A DNA stretch of 36,353 nt from SAR116 cluster bacterium (lineage in GTDB: Bacteria > Pseudomonadota > Alphaproteobacteria > Puniceispirillales > Puniceispirillaceae): positions 1 through 36,353 of the forward strand of contig SHBD01000018.1 in assembly GCA_004212735.1 (NCBI GenBank), read 5' to 3'. The position numbers and the translations under genes were made by a program. Of the stretch, positions 7,374 through 16,025 are shown in pieces; within the stretch, counting starts at the first letter, position 1, and the number at the start of each line of letters is the position of its first letter. Below the pieces are notes generated by a model. The model was not told the DNA's origin. It was given only the letters and a program-made list of their open reading frames with translations, and did no database searches.

Positions 7374-9045
7374 CGGCCCGCAGGCCCGCAATGGTGGCAC
7401 GGGGGCTGAGCGCCTCGGTGGCGATCGGCAGCTCGATCACCCCACCTGTTGGCGAGGCACAGGCACGTTGAAAAGCGGCGGCAAAATCATCCGTGCGGGT
7501 CACTCTCTCGCCATGGATGCCGTAAGCGCGGGCCAGTGCGGCAAAATCGGGATTGACGATATCGGTTCCCGACACACGCCAAGGATAGGTTCTTTCCTGG
7601 TGCATGCGGATGGTGCCGTAGGTGGCGTTGTTCAGAATGATGAAAATAGGATAGAGGCCCGCCTGCATGGCGGCACCAAGCTCATTGCCATTCATCTGGA
7701 AATCACCATCGCCGGCAAAGCACAGAACAAAGCGGTCCGGATCATGCGCCTTGGCGGCAAGCGCGGCGGTCACGCCAAAGCCCATGCTGCCACTCTGCGG
7801 GCCAAGCTGGCGCGCATCACGGCCGAATTTGAAGAACTTATTTGGCCACATGGCAAAATTGCCAGCGCCATGGGTGATGATGGCATCGGCCGGAAGCACC
7901 TCCTGCAGATGGGCCATGATCTGCCGCATGTCGATATCGCCCGGTGGCTGTGGGGCGGTAAAGCTGGCGAGATAGGCCTCACGCGCGCTGGTTGCCCATT
8001 GGCTGCGCGCTGGCGAGGCGGGAAGCGCAAGATCAGCCAGCAATGCCGCCATCTGGTTGGGCCCGGCATGGAGCGGCAGATCGGCGGTATAGATCTTGCC
8101 AAGCTCCGCATCGGAGGCGTGGCTGTGAATAAGCGTTGCCGCCATTTTTGGCGATTGAAACAGGCTGTAGCCAGCGGTGGTCATTTCATCAAAACGGACA
8201 TTGAGAGCGAGGATCAGATCGGCATCGGTGAGCAGCTGTTTCATATAGCCAAGCATGCCAACACCGGCATCGCCGACATAACAGGGGCTGTGATTGTCGA
8301 TGATGTCGTGAAAGCGGAAGGCCGCGACCACCGGGATATCAGCCGCGCTGGCAAAATTTTCAATCTGGAGCGCCGCCTCTTCCTGCCACCTCGTGCCCCC
8401 AATAAGGATCAATGGGCGGCTGGCGGCGGCCAGCAGGCTGGCAAGCTGTGCGGCGTCGGTGGCGGTGGGCGCGGGTTCGGGGATGGTGACAGCACCGCAG
8501 GGCAGCGCCGCCGTCATCGCCGTCAACATGGTTTCGGGAAGCGCCACAATCACCGGCCCCGGGCGCCCGGACAGCGCCGTTGTCCAGGCGCGGCTGATCA
8601 TCTCCGGCACCCGGTCCGGATCATCAATCTGCACCGTCCATTTGGCAATCGGCCCGAAAAAGGCGTTGTAATCTATTTCCTGAAACGCCTCCCGGCCAGC
8701 CATGTCAGCACCGACCTGTCCGATGAACAGCAACATCGGCAGCGAATCCTGCATCGCGGTATGCACGCCGATCGAGGCATTGGTCGCCCCTGGCCCACGG
8801 GTGACAAAACACAGGCCCGGCGCGCCTGTCAGCTTGCCCCACGCCGCCGCCATATAGGCCGCCCCGCCTTCCTGACGGGTCATGATGAAGTCAAAATCGG
8901 CGCGGTGATCATACATCGCGTCAAGCACGGCAAGATAGGATTCGCCCGGCACGCCAAACCCTTTTTGCGCACCCAGCGCGACAAGACAATCCATCAGCAG
9001 CTGGCCGCCGCTGCGCAGATTACCGTTTGCCGCCGTCTGTGCCAT
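7345..9045 (-). CDS. thiamine-diphosphate-dependent enzyme, acetolactate-synthase-like
   Basis: A 566-residue protein with the standard three-domain order: Pyr domain with the activating Glu59 in TRQEGGAA, a central domain (LILIGGTRW), and a PP domain with FAGDGDFQMNGNELGAA leading to ILNN, the GDG-to-NN ThDP/Mg2+ motif. The family includes acetolactate synthase, benzoylformate decarboxylase and sulfoacetaldehyde acetyltransferase. No small regulatory subunit lies beside it, so a catabolic role is likelier than valine/isoleucine synthesis. ATG 9045 has GGGG six bases upstream. The last residues SQPNPN come from the 11-bp repeat that also supplies the stop. It lies downstream of the aminotransferase gene on the same strand, 113 bp away. 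Confidence 0.82.
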   Translation of the reverse strand: MAQTAANGNLRSGGQLLMDCLVALGAQKGFGVPGESYLAVLDAMYDHRADFDFIMTRQEGGAAYMAAAWGKLTGAPGLCFVTRGPGATNASIGVHTAMQDSLPMLLFIGQVGADMAGREAFQEIDYNAFFGPIAKWTVQIDDPDRVPEMISRAWTTALSGRPGPVIVALPETMLTAMTAALPCGAVTIPEPAPTATDAAQLASLLAAASRPLILIGGTRWQEEAALQIENFASAADIPVVAAFRFHDIIDNHSPCYVGDAGVGMLGYMKQLLTDADLILALNVRFDEMTTAGYSLFQSPKMAATLIHSHASDAELGKIYTADLPLHAGPNQMAALLADLALPASPARSQWATSAREAYLASFTAPQPPGDIDMRQIMAHLQEVLPADAIITHGAGNFAMWPNKFFKFGRDARQLGPQSGSMGFGVTAALAAKAHDPDRFVLCFAGDGDFQMNGNELGAAMQAGLYPIFIILNNATYGTIRMHQERTYPWRVSGTDIVNPDFAALARAYGIHGERVTRTDDFAAAFQRACASPTGGVIELPIATEALSPRATIAGLRAATKSQPNPN

Positions 9046-9158
9046 CACTCACCCCAATCAATAAATCTCACCGGATGATGAAACGCGACATTTGTCCGCG
9101 CCGCAAGCCATTTTCAGGCCGCACCGTTTTCACGACACAGGCCCCGCACGCTTTTTCT

Positions 9159-10349
9159 TCAGGACACAGACGCAACCTTGGCGACCGCGCTGGCAAAGGG
9201 TTCATGCTTGCCACCACACAGGCCGGCAATGTTGATCCGGCTGTCACCAACAACATAGATCGCATGGTCATCACGCAGGCTCTGCACCTGTTCGGGTGGC
9301 AGGCCAAGACGCGAGAACATGCCGCGATGTTCGGCAATGAAATCAAAACGGTCCGAATTGCATTGCTGGCGCAGCGCATCAGCAAGATCACGCCGGATGG
9401 TCAGCATCGTTTGCCGCATTTCGGCAAGCTCCGCCATCCATTCAGCGCGCAGGGCATCATCGCTGAGGATAATCGCGACCACCGCCGCCCCATGATCAGG
9501 CGCAAAGGAATAATTCAACCGGTTCAGCACCGCCAGATTGCCGGACGCAACCTCAGCCACCGCAGCATCAGCGCAGATCACCATCGCGCAGCCAACGCGA
9601 TCACGATAGAGGCCGAAATTCTTTGAGCAGGAGGAGGCAATCAGCATCTCGGGAACGCGCGCCGCCATCGCCCGCATATGGGCCGCATCCTGATCAAGAC
9701 CATCGCCAAAGCCCTGATAGGCGATATCGACAAAGGGGGTGATGTTGTTGGCAAGGACAAAATCGGTCAGCGCCGCCCAGTGCGCCGCATCAAGATTGGC
9801 CCCGGTGGGATTGTGGCAGCAGCCATGCAGCATCAGGATATCGCCGGATTTCATGCCGGCAAGATCAGCCATCATCGCATCAAAATCGACCATCCTCGTG
9901 GCCGGATCAAAATAGGTGTAGGTGGCCGTTTTGAGATCCATCGCCGCCGCCATCGCCAGATGCGAGGGCCATGTCGGATCACTGATCCAGATGGTCGCGC
10001 CCGGATTGAGACGGCGGATCACCTCATAGAGCTGGCGAATGGCACCGGTGCCACCCGGTGTCTGCAAGGTCGCCACGCGCGCCGCATCAACGGCATCACC
10101 AAGCACCAGCTCGCGGATTTTATCACGGAATATCTCATCGCCGGCGAGACCTTTATAGGCCTTGCTGATCTGCGTGTCGTGGAGGATTTTCTCGGCTTTC
10201 TTGACCGCCGTCATGATCGGTGTATTGCCTGTCGGATCCTTGTAAACGCCAACGCCAAGATCAATCTTGGTGGCGCGGTCATCCGCAGCGAACAGCTTGC
10301 CAAGGCCCAGAATCGGGTCGGCTTTTGCAGGGGTGAATTTCTCTAGCAT
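9159..10349 (-). CDS. aspartate/aromatic amino acid aminotransferase (AspC/TyrB type)
   Basis: A 396-residue class I aminotransferase. The lysine K243 in SSCSKNFGLYRDRVG, HNPTG (179-183) and the IDLGVGVYKD start (29-38) match the gamma-proteobacterial AspC/TyrB branch. It exchanges amino groups between aspartate or aromatic amino acids and 2-oxoglutarate. The C-terminal substrate arginine is likely in DSRINIAGL. ATG 10349 begins MLEKFTP, which aligns with the family start. It follows livM by 147 bp on the same strand and may be transcribed with the transporter. Confidence 0.9.
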   Translation of the reverse strand: MLEKFTPAKADPILGLGKLFAADDRATKIDLGVGVYKDPTGNTPIMTAVKKAEKILHDTQISKAYKGLAGDEIFRDKIRELVLGDAVDAARVATLQTPGGTGAIRQLYEVIRRLNPGATIWISDPTWPSHLAMAAAMDLKTATYTYFDPATRMVDFDAMMADLAGMKSGDILMLHGCCHNPTGANLDAAHWAALTDFVLANNITPFVDIAYQGFGDGLDQDAAHMRAMAARVPEMLIASSCSKNFGLYRDRVGCAMVICADAAVAEVASGNLAVLNRLNYSFAPDHGAAVVAIILSDDALRAEWMAELAEMRQTMLTIRRDLADALRQQCNSDRFDFIAEHRGMFSRLGLPPEQVQSLRDDHAIYVVGDSRINIAGLCGGKHEPFASAVAKVASVS

Positions 10350-10363
10350 GGTGATCTCTTTTA

Positions 10364-10391
10364 ATGGCGGTCAGATGATGGCGGTCAGGTG
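10364..10391. repeat. 14-bp tandem duplication upstream of the aspC-like gene
   Basis: ATGGCGGTCAGATG is followed by ATGGCGGTCAGGTG, within the 147-bp gap between livM and the aminotransferase. Confidence 0.6.
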
Positions 10392-10496
10392 ATCATGGTA
10401 TTTATGAAATTTTGTACGGCATTTCGCCCTTGCCATGCAACGGCTTTGTCCCCCCCACCAAGCAAGGCCCCTGATCAGGACGGGGTCAGGGCGTGA

Positions 10497-11879
10497 TTAG
10501 CGTTTAACCTCGGGGATCAGGCCGCGCGGCGAGAAGCGCAGCACCAACAGCAGCACCAGCCCCATGGTCATCAATCTGGTATGGGCGGCGCTGTCCAGCA
10601 GATGTTCGCGCAGCCAATGGCCATCCGGCATGCCCGAGGTCAGCGCATCCATCGCCCACAGCCCCATCGGTTCAGCCTCAATCCAGAAAAACCAGATCAG
10701 AAATCCACCAAGAACCGCACCCCAATTATTGCCCGACCCACCGATGATCACCATCACCCAGATCAGAAAGGTAAAGCGCAACGGCTGGTAGGAGGTCGGG
10801 GTGAACTGGCCATCAAGCGTGGTCAGCATCGCACCGGCAATGCCAACAACAGCCGATCCCAGAACAAACACCTGTAGATGCCGGCTGGTGACATTCTTGC
10901 CCATCGCGCTGGCGGCGGTTTCATTATCACGAATGGCGCGCATCATCCGCCCCCAGGGCGAGCGCAGCGCTGTTTCACAAAGCCAGAGAATGACCAGCAG
11001 AACAAGGGTAAACAAAATGGCGTAGCTGATCTTGACGACAAGCGAGGACGCATCAACGACACTCAGACCAAGGCTGGCGGCAAAGTCCTGAAACTGGGCG
11101 GATTTGTTGAGATCAACCTCATAGGGAACCGGGCGCGAGAGACCGGCAACATTCTTTACGCCTCTGGTCAGCCAATCCTCAAATTTCAGGAAATAGATGA
11201 TGATCTCGGAAATGCCAAGCGTGGCAATCGCCAGATAATCCGAGCGCAGGCCAAGCGAAATCCGGCCCACAACCCAGGCGACAGAGGCGGCAAAGATGCC
11301 GCCAACGGCCCAGCTGAAGATGATCGGCATGCCAGCCCCACCCAGAAACCCGGCACGTGCAGGATCAATCGCCTCGATGGCGCTGACGGCGGGATCAATG
11401 ATCATCCGCATGACGGTATAGCCGACAAGAACGGTCAGGCCCGTCAGCCAATAGCGGGACCGCCCGCGCATCCCGGTACGCCGATGCGTGCGCCGCCAGA
11501 CCGCAAGACCGGCAAGGATCGTTGCAAGGCCAGCGATCAGACCCCCGACAATGCCAACACCGCCGGCCGCCCACGCCGCCGAGACCGGCGCCTCGGAAAC
11601 CAGAACGCCGGCCAGACCGCCAAGCGCGGCAAAACCCATGACGCCGACATTGAACAGCCCGGCATAACCCCATTGAATGTTCAGTCCCAGGGCCATGATC
11701 GCCGAGATCAGACACATATTCAGCAGCGAGAAGGTGACGTTCCAGCTCTGGACAACGCCAACAAAGCAAAGCAGCAGTGCCATCATGCCAAAGAGCAGGA
11801 TATTGCGCCGTGACTGAGAGGCGGGGGCAACTGGGTTATGAGTGGCTTGGGATGAGGTTTGGGATGTGGTTTGGGTCAT
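10497..11879 (-). CDS. livM: branched-chain amino acid-type ABC transporter permease LivM
   Basis: A 460-residue integral membrane permease. ALGLNIQWGYAGLFNVG is the conserved LivM signature, and RAIRDNETAASAMGKN is the cytoplasmic EAA-like loop that contacts the ATPases. It is longer than many LivM proteins because of an extra stretch of about 100 residues with basic loop RRTHRRTGMRGRSR between early helices. The N-terminus TQTTSQTSSQ is encoded by a 12-bp repeat. It overlaps livH by 4 bp (ATGA). With LivH it forms the membrane channel for amino acids or related polar solutes. Confidence 0.92.
   Translation of the reverse strand: MTQTTSQTSSQATHNPVAPASQSRRNILLFGMMALLLCFVGVVQSWNVTFSLLNMCLISAIMALGLNIQWGYAGLFNVGVMGFAALGGLAGVLVSEAPVSAAWAAGGVGIVGGLIAGLATILAGLAVWRRTHRRTGMRGRSRYWLTGLTVLVGYTVMRMIIDPAVSAIEAIDPARAGFLGGAGMPIIFSWAVGGIFAASVAWVVGRISLGLRSDYLAIATLGISEIIIYFLKFEDWLTRGVKNVAGLSRPVPYEVDLNKSAQFQDFAASLGLSVVDASSLVVKISYAILFTLVLLVILWLCETALRSPWGRMMRAIRDNETAASAMGKNVTSRHLQVFVLGSAVVGIAGAMLTTLDGQFTPTSYQPLRFTFLIWVMVIIGGSGNNWGAVLGGFLIWFFWIEAEPMGLWAMDALTSGMPDGHWLREHLLDSAAHTRLMTMGLVLLLVLRFSPRGLIPEVKR
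11844..11879. repeat. 12-bp in-frame tandem repeat, 3 copies, at the livM start
   Basis: GGCTTGGGATGA, GGTTTGGGATGT, GGTTTGGGTCAT; the last holds the ATG complement. On the minus strand it encodes the Thr/Ser/Gln-rich N-terminus, a site likely to tolerate change. Confidence 0.75.
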
Positions 11880-12889
11880 AATGATTTCCCGCTGAAAATG
11901 CCCGTCGGTTTTACCAGAAGAACAATCACCAGAATGACGAAAGACACGGCGAATTTATAGTCAGTCGACAAAAGCTGGATCATGCCCTCGGGCGCCATGC
12001 CGTCGGGAAGCAGATACATCAGCACCTTGCGGTAGGCGAAAGTGATGATCAGTTCGGAAAAGGCCACGACAAAACCACCCACAATGGCACCGATGGGATT
12101 GCCGACACCGCCGACAATGGCAGCGGCAAAGATCGGCAGGAGAAGCTGCATGTAGGTGAAGGGTTTGAAACTCTTGTCAAGGCCATAAAGCGTGCCGGCG
12201 ATGGTCGCCAGCGCACCGGTCATGATCCAGGCGATCATCACCACACGTTCGGGGTTGATGCCTGAGAGGAGCGCCAGATCCTCATTGTCCGAATAGGCGC
12301 GCATCGCCTTGCCGGTACGGGTCCGGTTGAGGAACCAGAACACAAAGCCAACGACAAGAAATGCCGCAATCACCGTGACGCCCTGGGTTGTCTTGATCGC
12401 CAGCCCCTCATTGAGCCCGGTCATTTCCTTGAAGGTCCGCGCCTTGATGATGAAGCGCTCTCCATCGGTGATCTTGCGGTCCCCCGGGCCAATGATGAAA
12501 CGGATCAGGCCGCCGGTGATCAGCATCACGCCGATGGAGACAATCAGATAGATCGACGAGGTCGAGCGCTGTTGCCGGTAATAACGATAGACAAGGCGAT
12601 CCACAATCAGACATAGCGCCACCGCGCCCACGATGCCAAAGGGCAGCGCCAGCAAGGCCGTTGGCAGGGGGTGAAAATTTATGCCGCCCGCCTGCAGGCC
12701 CCATGTGACCAAAATGGTGACCATCGCGCCAAAGGACATGGTTTCGCCATGCGCCAGATTGGAAAAGCGCAGAATGCCGTATATCAGGGTCACGCCAAGC
12801 GCACCAAGGGCAAGCTGGCTGCCATAGGCAAGGCCCGGAACCAGCACGAAATTGGCCAGAAGGACGATGGCGTTCAGAACATCTGTCAT
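11876..12889 (-). CDS. livH: branched-chain amino acid-type ABC transporter permease LivH
   Basis: A 337-residue permease with about eight membrane helices. GALGVTLIYGILRFSNLAHGE near residues 27-47 is the LivH signature, and RAYSDNEDLALLSGIN is the coupling loop. FAAAIVGGVGNPIGAIVGG near the C-terminus is also typical. ATG 12889 has a GGGGGGA ribosome site and starts one base after the livF stop, showing translational coupling; the 36 codons upstream in frame are antisense-like read-through of livF. The gene overlaps livM by 4 bp. Confidence 0.92.
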   Translation of the reverse strand: MTDVLNAIVLLANFVLVPGLAYGSQLALGALGVTLIYGILRFSNLAHGETMSFGAMVTILVTWGLQAGGINFHPLPTALLALPFGIVGAVALCLIVDRLVYRYYRQQRSTSSIYLIVSIGVMLITGGLIRFIIGPGDRKITDGERFIIKARTFKEMTGLNEGLAIKTTQGVTVIAAFLVVGFVFWFLNRTRTGKAMRAYSDNEDLALLSGINPERVVMIAWIMTGALATIAGTLYGLDKSFKPFTYMQLLLPIFAAAIVGGVGNPIGAIVGGFVVAFSELIITFAYRKVLMYLLPDGMAPEGMIQLLSTDYKFAVSFVILVIVLLVKPTGIFSGKSL

Positions 12890-12890
12890 C

Positions 12891-13595
12891 TCATCCCCCC
12901 AGAAACGCCTTGCGGACCTCGGGATTGGCCAGCAGGGCCGCCCCGCTGTCGGTATAGGCATTGCGCCCCTGCACCAGCACAAAGCCGCGATCGGCAATTT
13001 CCAGCGCCTGACGTGCGTTCTGTTCGACCATCAGCACGGCAATGCCGGTCTTTGCAACCTCGATGATGCGGTCAAACAGCTCATCCATGACGATCGGCGA
13101 GACACCGGCGGTTGGTTCATCCAGCATCAACACCTGCGGCTGGGTCATCAGGGCACGGCCAACCGCCACCTGCTGACGCTGGCCGCCGGACAGCTCACCC
13201 GCCGGTTGCCGCCGCTTTTCATACAGCACGGGAAACAGCGTATAGATTTGCTGCATCGTCTGGGAGATATCATCGCGGCGGATGAAAGCCCCCATCTCCA
13301 GATTTTCCTCGACCGTCATGCTGGTAAAGACATTCTGGTTCTGCGGGACGAATCCCATGCCTTTCAGCACGCGCTCCTGCGGTTTCAGGCTGGAGATATC
13401 CTCACCATCCAGCATCACCCGACCAGCGCGCAGGCCAAGCATCCCGAACACCGCCTTCATCGCGGTTGATTTGCCAGCCCCGTTCGGGCCAACGACAACG
13501 GCGATCTGGCCACGGTCAACGCCGATGGAGCATTCATGCAGAATATCAACGCCGCCATAGCCACCCGTCATCATCTCACCGGCAAGATAGGTCAT
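12891..13595 (-). CDS. livF: Liv-type ABC transporter ATPase LivF
   Basis: A 234-residue ABC ATPase. Walker A is GPNGAGKST at 36-44, the signature is LSGGQRQ, Walker B is VLMLDEPTAG, and the switch histidine is replaced by the Q of MVEQN as usual in LivF. It pairs with LivG to drive import by ATP hydrolysis on the cytoplasmic face. It overlaps livG by 4 bp and abuts livH. Confidence 0.93.
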   Translation of the reverse strand: MTYLAGEMMTGGYGGVDILHECSIGVDRGQIAVVVGPNGAGKSTAMKAVFGMLGLRAGRVMLDGEDISSLKPQERVLKGMGFVPQNQNVFTSMTVEENLEMGAFIRRDDISQTMQQIYTLFPVLYEKRRQPAGELSGGQRQQVAVGRALMTQPQVLMLDEPTAGVSPIVMDELFDRIIEVAKTGIAVLMVEQNARQALEIADRGFVLVQGRNAYTDSGAALLANPEVRKAFLGG

Positions 13596-14419
13596 GACGC
13601 ACCAGTGGGCGCAGCATTGGGCGTGCCAGTGGGCGCACCGGCCGCTGTGGCGATCCGGTTTTTCATGCCGGTGCCAAGATAGGCCTCGATTACCACTTCA
13701 TTTGATTTGACCTCGGCGGCGCTGCCAGTGGCAAGAACGCTGCCCTCGGCCATGACAATGACCGGATCGCACAGGCGCGAAATGAAATCCATGTCATGCT
13801 CAATCATGCAGAAGGTGTAGCCCCGCTCGCGGTTGAGCCGCAAAATGGCATCCCCGATTGTGTTCAGCAGCGTGCGATTGACGCCGGCCCCGACCTCATC
13901 AAGAAAGACGATCTTGGCATCGACCATCATCGTGCGGCCAAGCTCAAGCAGTTTTTTCTGCCCGCCGGACAGATTGCCAGCCAGCTCATCCGCGACCTGG
14001 GCGATTTGCAGGAACTCGATCACCTCATCAGCCTTGGCGCGGATTGCGGCTTCCTGATCACGGACCTGTAACGGGCGAAACCACGCATCGACAAGCCGCT
14101 CACCAGATTGATTGCCAGGCACCATCATCAGATTTTCACGGACTGTCAGGGTGGAAAATTCATGCGCGATCTGGAAGGTGCGCAACATGCCACGGTTGAA
14201 CAATTCATGCGGCGGCAGACCGGTGATATCATCACCATCAAGCAGCACGCGGCCGGAAGTCGGTTTGTAAACGCCCGCAATGACATTGAATAAAGTGGTC
14301 TTGCCAGCGCCGTTCGGACCAATAAGACCGGTGATCGACCCTGTTTCGATGACCAAAGAGGCATTGTCGACAGCATGGATGCCGCCAAAATGCTTCACAA
14401 GATTTTCGACCGTAATCAT
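13592..14419 (-). CDS. livG: Liv-type ABC transporter ATPase LivG
   Basis: A 275-residue ABC ATPase with Walker [10 protein letters not shown] at 34-42, signature LSGGQKK, Walker B IVFLDEVGAG (Val in place of the common Pro, seen in other LivG proteins) and the switch His in MIEHDMD. The C-terminal tail is encoded by a 12-bp repeat and reads APTGTPNAAPTGAS, likely a flexible, dispensable end. It is the first gene after the spacer downstream of livK. Confidence 0.92.
   Translation of the reverse strand: MITVENLVKHFGGIHAVDNASLVIETGSITGLIGPNGAGKTTLFNVIAGVYKPTSGRVLLDGDDITGLPPHELFNRGMLRTFQIAHEFSTLTVRENLMMVPGNQSGERLVDAWFRPLQVRDQEAAIRAKADEVIEFLQIAQVADELAGNLSGGQKKLLELGRTMMVDAKIVFLDEVGAGVNRTLLNTIGDAILRLNRERGYTFCMIEHDMDFISRLCDPVIVMAEGSVLATGSAAEVKSNEVVIEAYLGTGMKNRIATAAGAPTGTPNAAPTGAS
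13598..13645. repeat. 12-bp in-frame tandem repeat, about 4 copies, at the livG 3' end
   Basis: CGCACCAGTGGG, CGCAGCATTGGG, CGTGCCAGTGGG and degenerate CGCACCGGCCGC. It encodes the Ala/Pro/Thr/Gly tail of LivG and stops just short of the livF overlap. Confidence 0.75.
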
Positions 14420-14475
14420 TGGAATGGAATCATAAGAACAAAATCATTTGAATAACCAGGCTATTCAGACATTTG

Positions 14476-14507
14476 GGGCGACCCAGACATACAGCTCCGG
14501 ATCGCCC
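14476..14507 (-). promoter_or_regulatory. intercistronic stem-loop between livK and livG
   Basis: GGGCGACCC (14476-14484) pairs with GGATCGCCC (14499-14507) over 9 bp with one G-U pair and a 14-nt loop. It lies 20 nt past the livK stop in a 107-bp spacer. Read on the plus strand it is followed by TTTTTGATTTTT, terminator-like, but no plus-strand gene ends here. On the minus strand it most likely stabilises or attenuates mRNA so that LivK exceeds the membrane components. Confidence 0.5.
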
Positions 14508-14526
14508 TTTTTGATTTTTAGATGAT

Positions 14527-15708
14527 TTAGTGTGATTTGACAGTTGTGAACTTGCCGTCCTGAACAACCTGCTCAAGATAGGCACCGCCGGTTTCACCCG
14601 GACCGATCAGCTCAATCTCGCGGGCACCGACATAGTCGATCTCGCCGCCATCAGCCAAAATCTTCAGCGCCTTGCCAAGCTCACCCGGGTGGATCTTTGT
14701 TCCCGGTGCGTTGGCAACGTCAAAGACCTTAGCCTTCATTTTCTGGCTGTCAGATGAACCGGCAGCCTGCATCGCAAGCATGATCAGCGCCGCCGAATCA
14801 TAGGATTCAGCCGAGTAAGGTGTGGCTTCAAAGCCAGCTTCAGCCGCCATCTTTGCAAAGATGTCATAACCTTCGGACTCACCGCCCGGCAACAGACCCC
14901 ATGAGCCGTTCAGATCAGCACCAATGGCCTCTGGCAGAGATGGGCCGATCATGCCGTCAGACATGGCAAAATTCTCGAAGGCACCTGAATCGAGAGATGC
15001 CTGCATGATGCCCTTACCACCGCGATCAAGATAACCGACGATCACCAGATGATCACTGCCGCCCTGGGCAAGTGCGGCAACCTCGGCGCTGTAATCGCCC
15101 TTATCATCCTCATGCGAGGCAACAACGGTGACCTTGCCACCAAGGGCTTCATAGCTGCCCTGAATGCTGTCGGCCAGACCCTTACCATAGTCATTGTTGG
15201 TATAGGTCAGGGCGATTGAGTCGATACCACGGCCCATCAGCACCTCGGCCATCACCTGACCGCCACGCGCATCAGATGGTGCGGTGCGGAAAAACAGGCC
15301 ATCATCGGGAATGTCTGAAAGAGCTGGCGATGTGGCTGATGGTGAGATCATCACGATGCCCTTGGCCGTGCCGACATTTTGCAGAACAGCGGTTGTCACG
15401 CCTGAACAATCAGCGCCCATGATCGCGGCAACGCCGTCAGATGTGACCATACGCTCAGCCGCAGCAGTCGCCGCCGCAGCATCAACACAGGTTGAGTCCG
15501 CACGGACAGAAACAGCTGTTGAGCCACCCATGAAATTGCCGGAATCGCTGGCTTCCTTCATCGCCATTTCAGCGGCGGTCGCCATGTTCGGCGCAAGTGA
15601 TTCGATTGGACCGGTGAAGCCAAGCAGGACGCCAATCTTGACGTCTGCCGCCATGGCTGGAGCAGCGAGCATGCTGGATGCAACCACTGCCATTGCAATC
15701 TTTTTCAT
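14527..15708 (-). CDS. livK: periplasmic substrate-binding protein of a Liv-type ABC transporter
   Basis: A 393-residue periplasmic-binding-fold type I protein. MKKIAMAVVASSMLAAPAMA is a clear Sec signal peptide, with cleavage predicted before ADVKIGVLLG. IGVLLGFTGPIESLAPN, ADSTCVDAAAA, the MISPSATSPALSD region and LTYTNNDYGKGLADS follow the LivJ/LivK layout. Substrate cannot be read from sequence; leucine-type amino acids, other amino acids, amides or urea are all possible in this family. ATG 15708 has GGAG seven bases upstream, and the upstream in-frame ATG at 15726 lacks one. It heads the operon and is divergent from the FAD oxidase. Confidence 0.92.
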   Translation of the reverse strand: MKKIAMAVVASSMLAAPAMAADVKIGVLLGFTGPIESLAPNMATAAEMAMKEASDSGNFMGGSTAVSVRADSTCVDAAAATAAAERMVTSDGVAAIMGADCSGVTTAVLQNVGTAKGIVMISPSATSPALSDIPDDGLFFRTAPSDARGGQVMAEVLMGRGIDSIALTYTNNDYGKGLADSIQGSYEALGGKVTVVASHEDDKGDYSAEVAALAQGGSDHLVIVGYLDRGGKGIMQASLDSGAFENFAMSDGMIGPSLPEAIGADLNGSWGLLPGGESEGYDIFAKMAAEAGFEATPYSAESYDSAALIMLAMQAAGSSDSQKMKAKVFDVANAPGTKIHPGELGKALKILADGGEIDYVGAREIELIGPGETGGAYLEQVVQDGKFTTVKSH

Positions 15709-15832
15709 CGTTTTCTCCCTAAACATAAATTTTGCATGATCAAGATATGGCTGACCCTTTAACGTAAAACAAGCCTCAATGCGGCAACAAGTGCCCCATT
15801 TGACCTCTGATCAGCCATGTCGATCACACGCC

Positions 15833-15844
15833 TGCACCGGTGCA
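15833..15844. promoter_or_regulatory. 12-bp palindrome TGCACCGGTGCA in the divergent livK/oxidase region
   Basis: A perfect inverted repeat about 125 bp upstream of livK and 180 bp upstream of the oxidase gene, a plausible operator position. No family consensus was recognised. The remaining 15727-16025 shows an imperfect direct repeat (15950-15969 and 15984-16002) but no gene. Confidence 0.3.
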
Positions 15845-15985
15845 AGAACAGGGTGGGTCCGATGGATGACATGTGTCCAAAGCTGTTTGAAAGCCATTTG
15901 AAAGTTCTTTACGGGGACAAAAAAAACCGCACTCTATATGAGTAGAAACGCGCGGCGCATAGACTGGCCTGTGTTATAAAGAAGC

Positions 15986-16004
15986 GCGGCCATAAACTGG
16001 CCGC
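15986..16004 (+). other. 7-bp hairpin in the leader of the FAD oxidase gene
   Basis: GCGGCCA pairs with TGGCCGC around the loop TAAAC, ending 21 nt before the ATG at 16026. It could affect translation or message stability; it is not followed by a T run. Confidence 0.35.
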
Positions 16005-16025
16005 TTGTAAATCAGGACCGCGCAT

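Noticed and set aside
7246-9078. 610-codon open frame on the plus strand opposite the ThDP-enzyme gene
   Set aside because: It is a shadow of a G+C-rich gene; the translation shows no domain, while the minus strand has complete ThDP motifs.
12890-12997. 36-codon N-terminal extension of LivH
   Set aside because: It is read-through of the livF 3' end in another frame; ATG 12889 has a strong ribosome site and the family start.
14476-14517. Plus-strand intrinsic terminator
   Set aside because: The T run follows the stem on the plus strand, but no plus-strand gene ends there; it is treated as an intercistronic hairpin of the liv operon.
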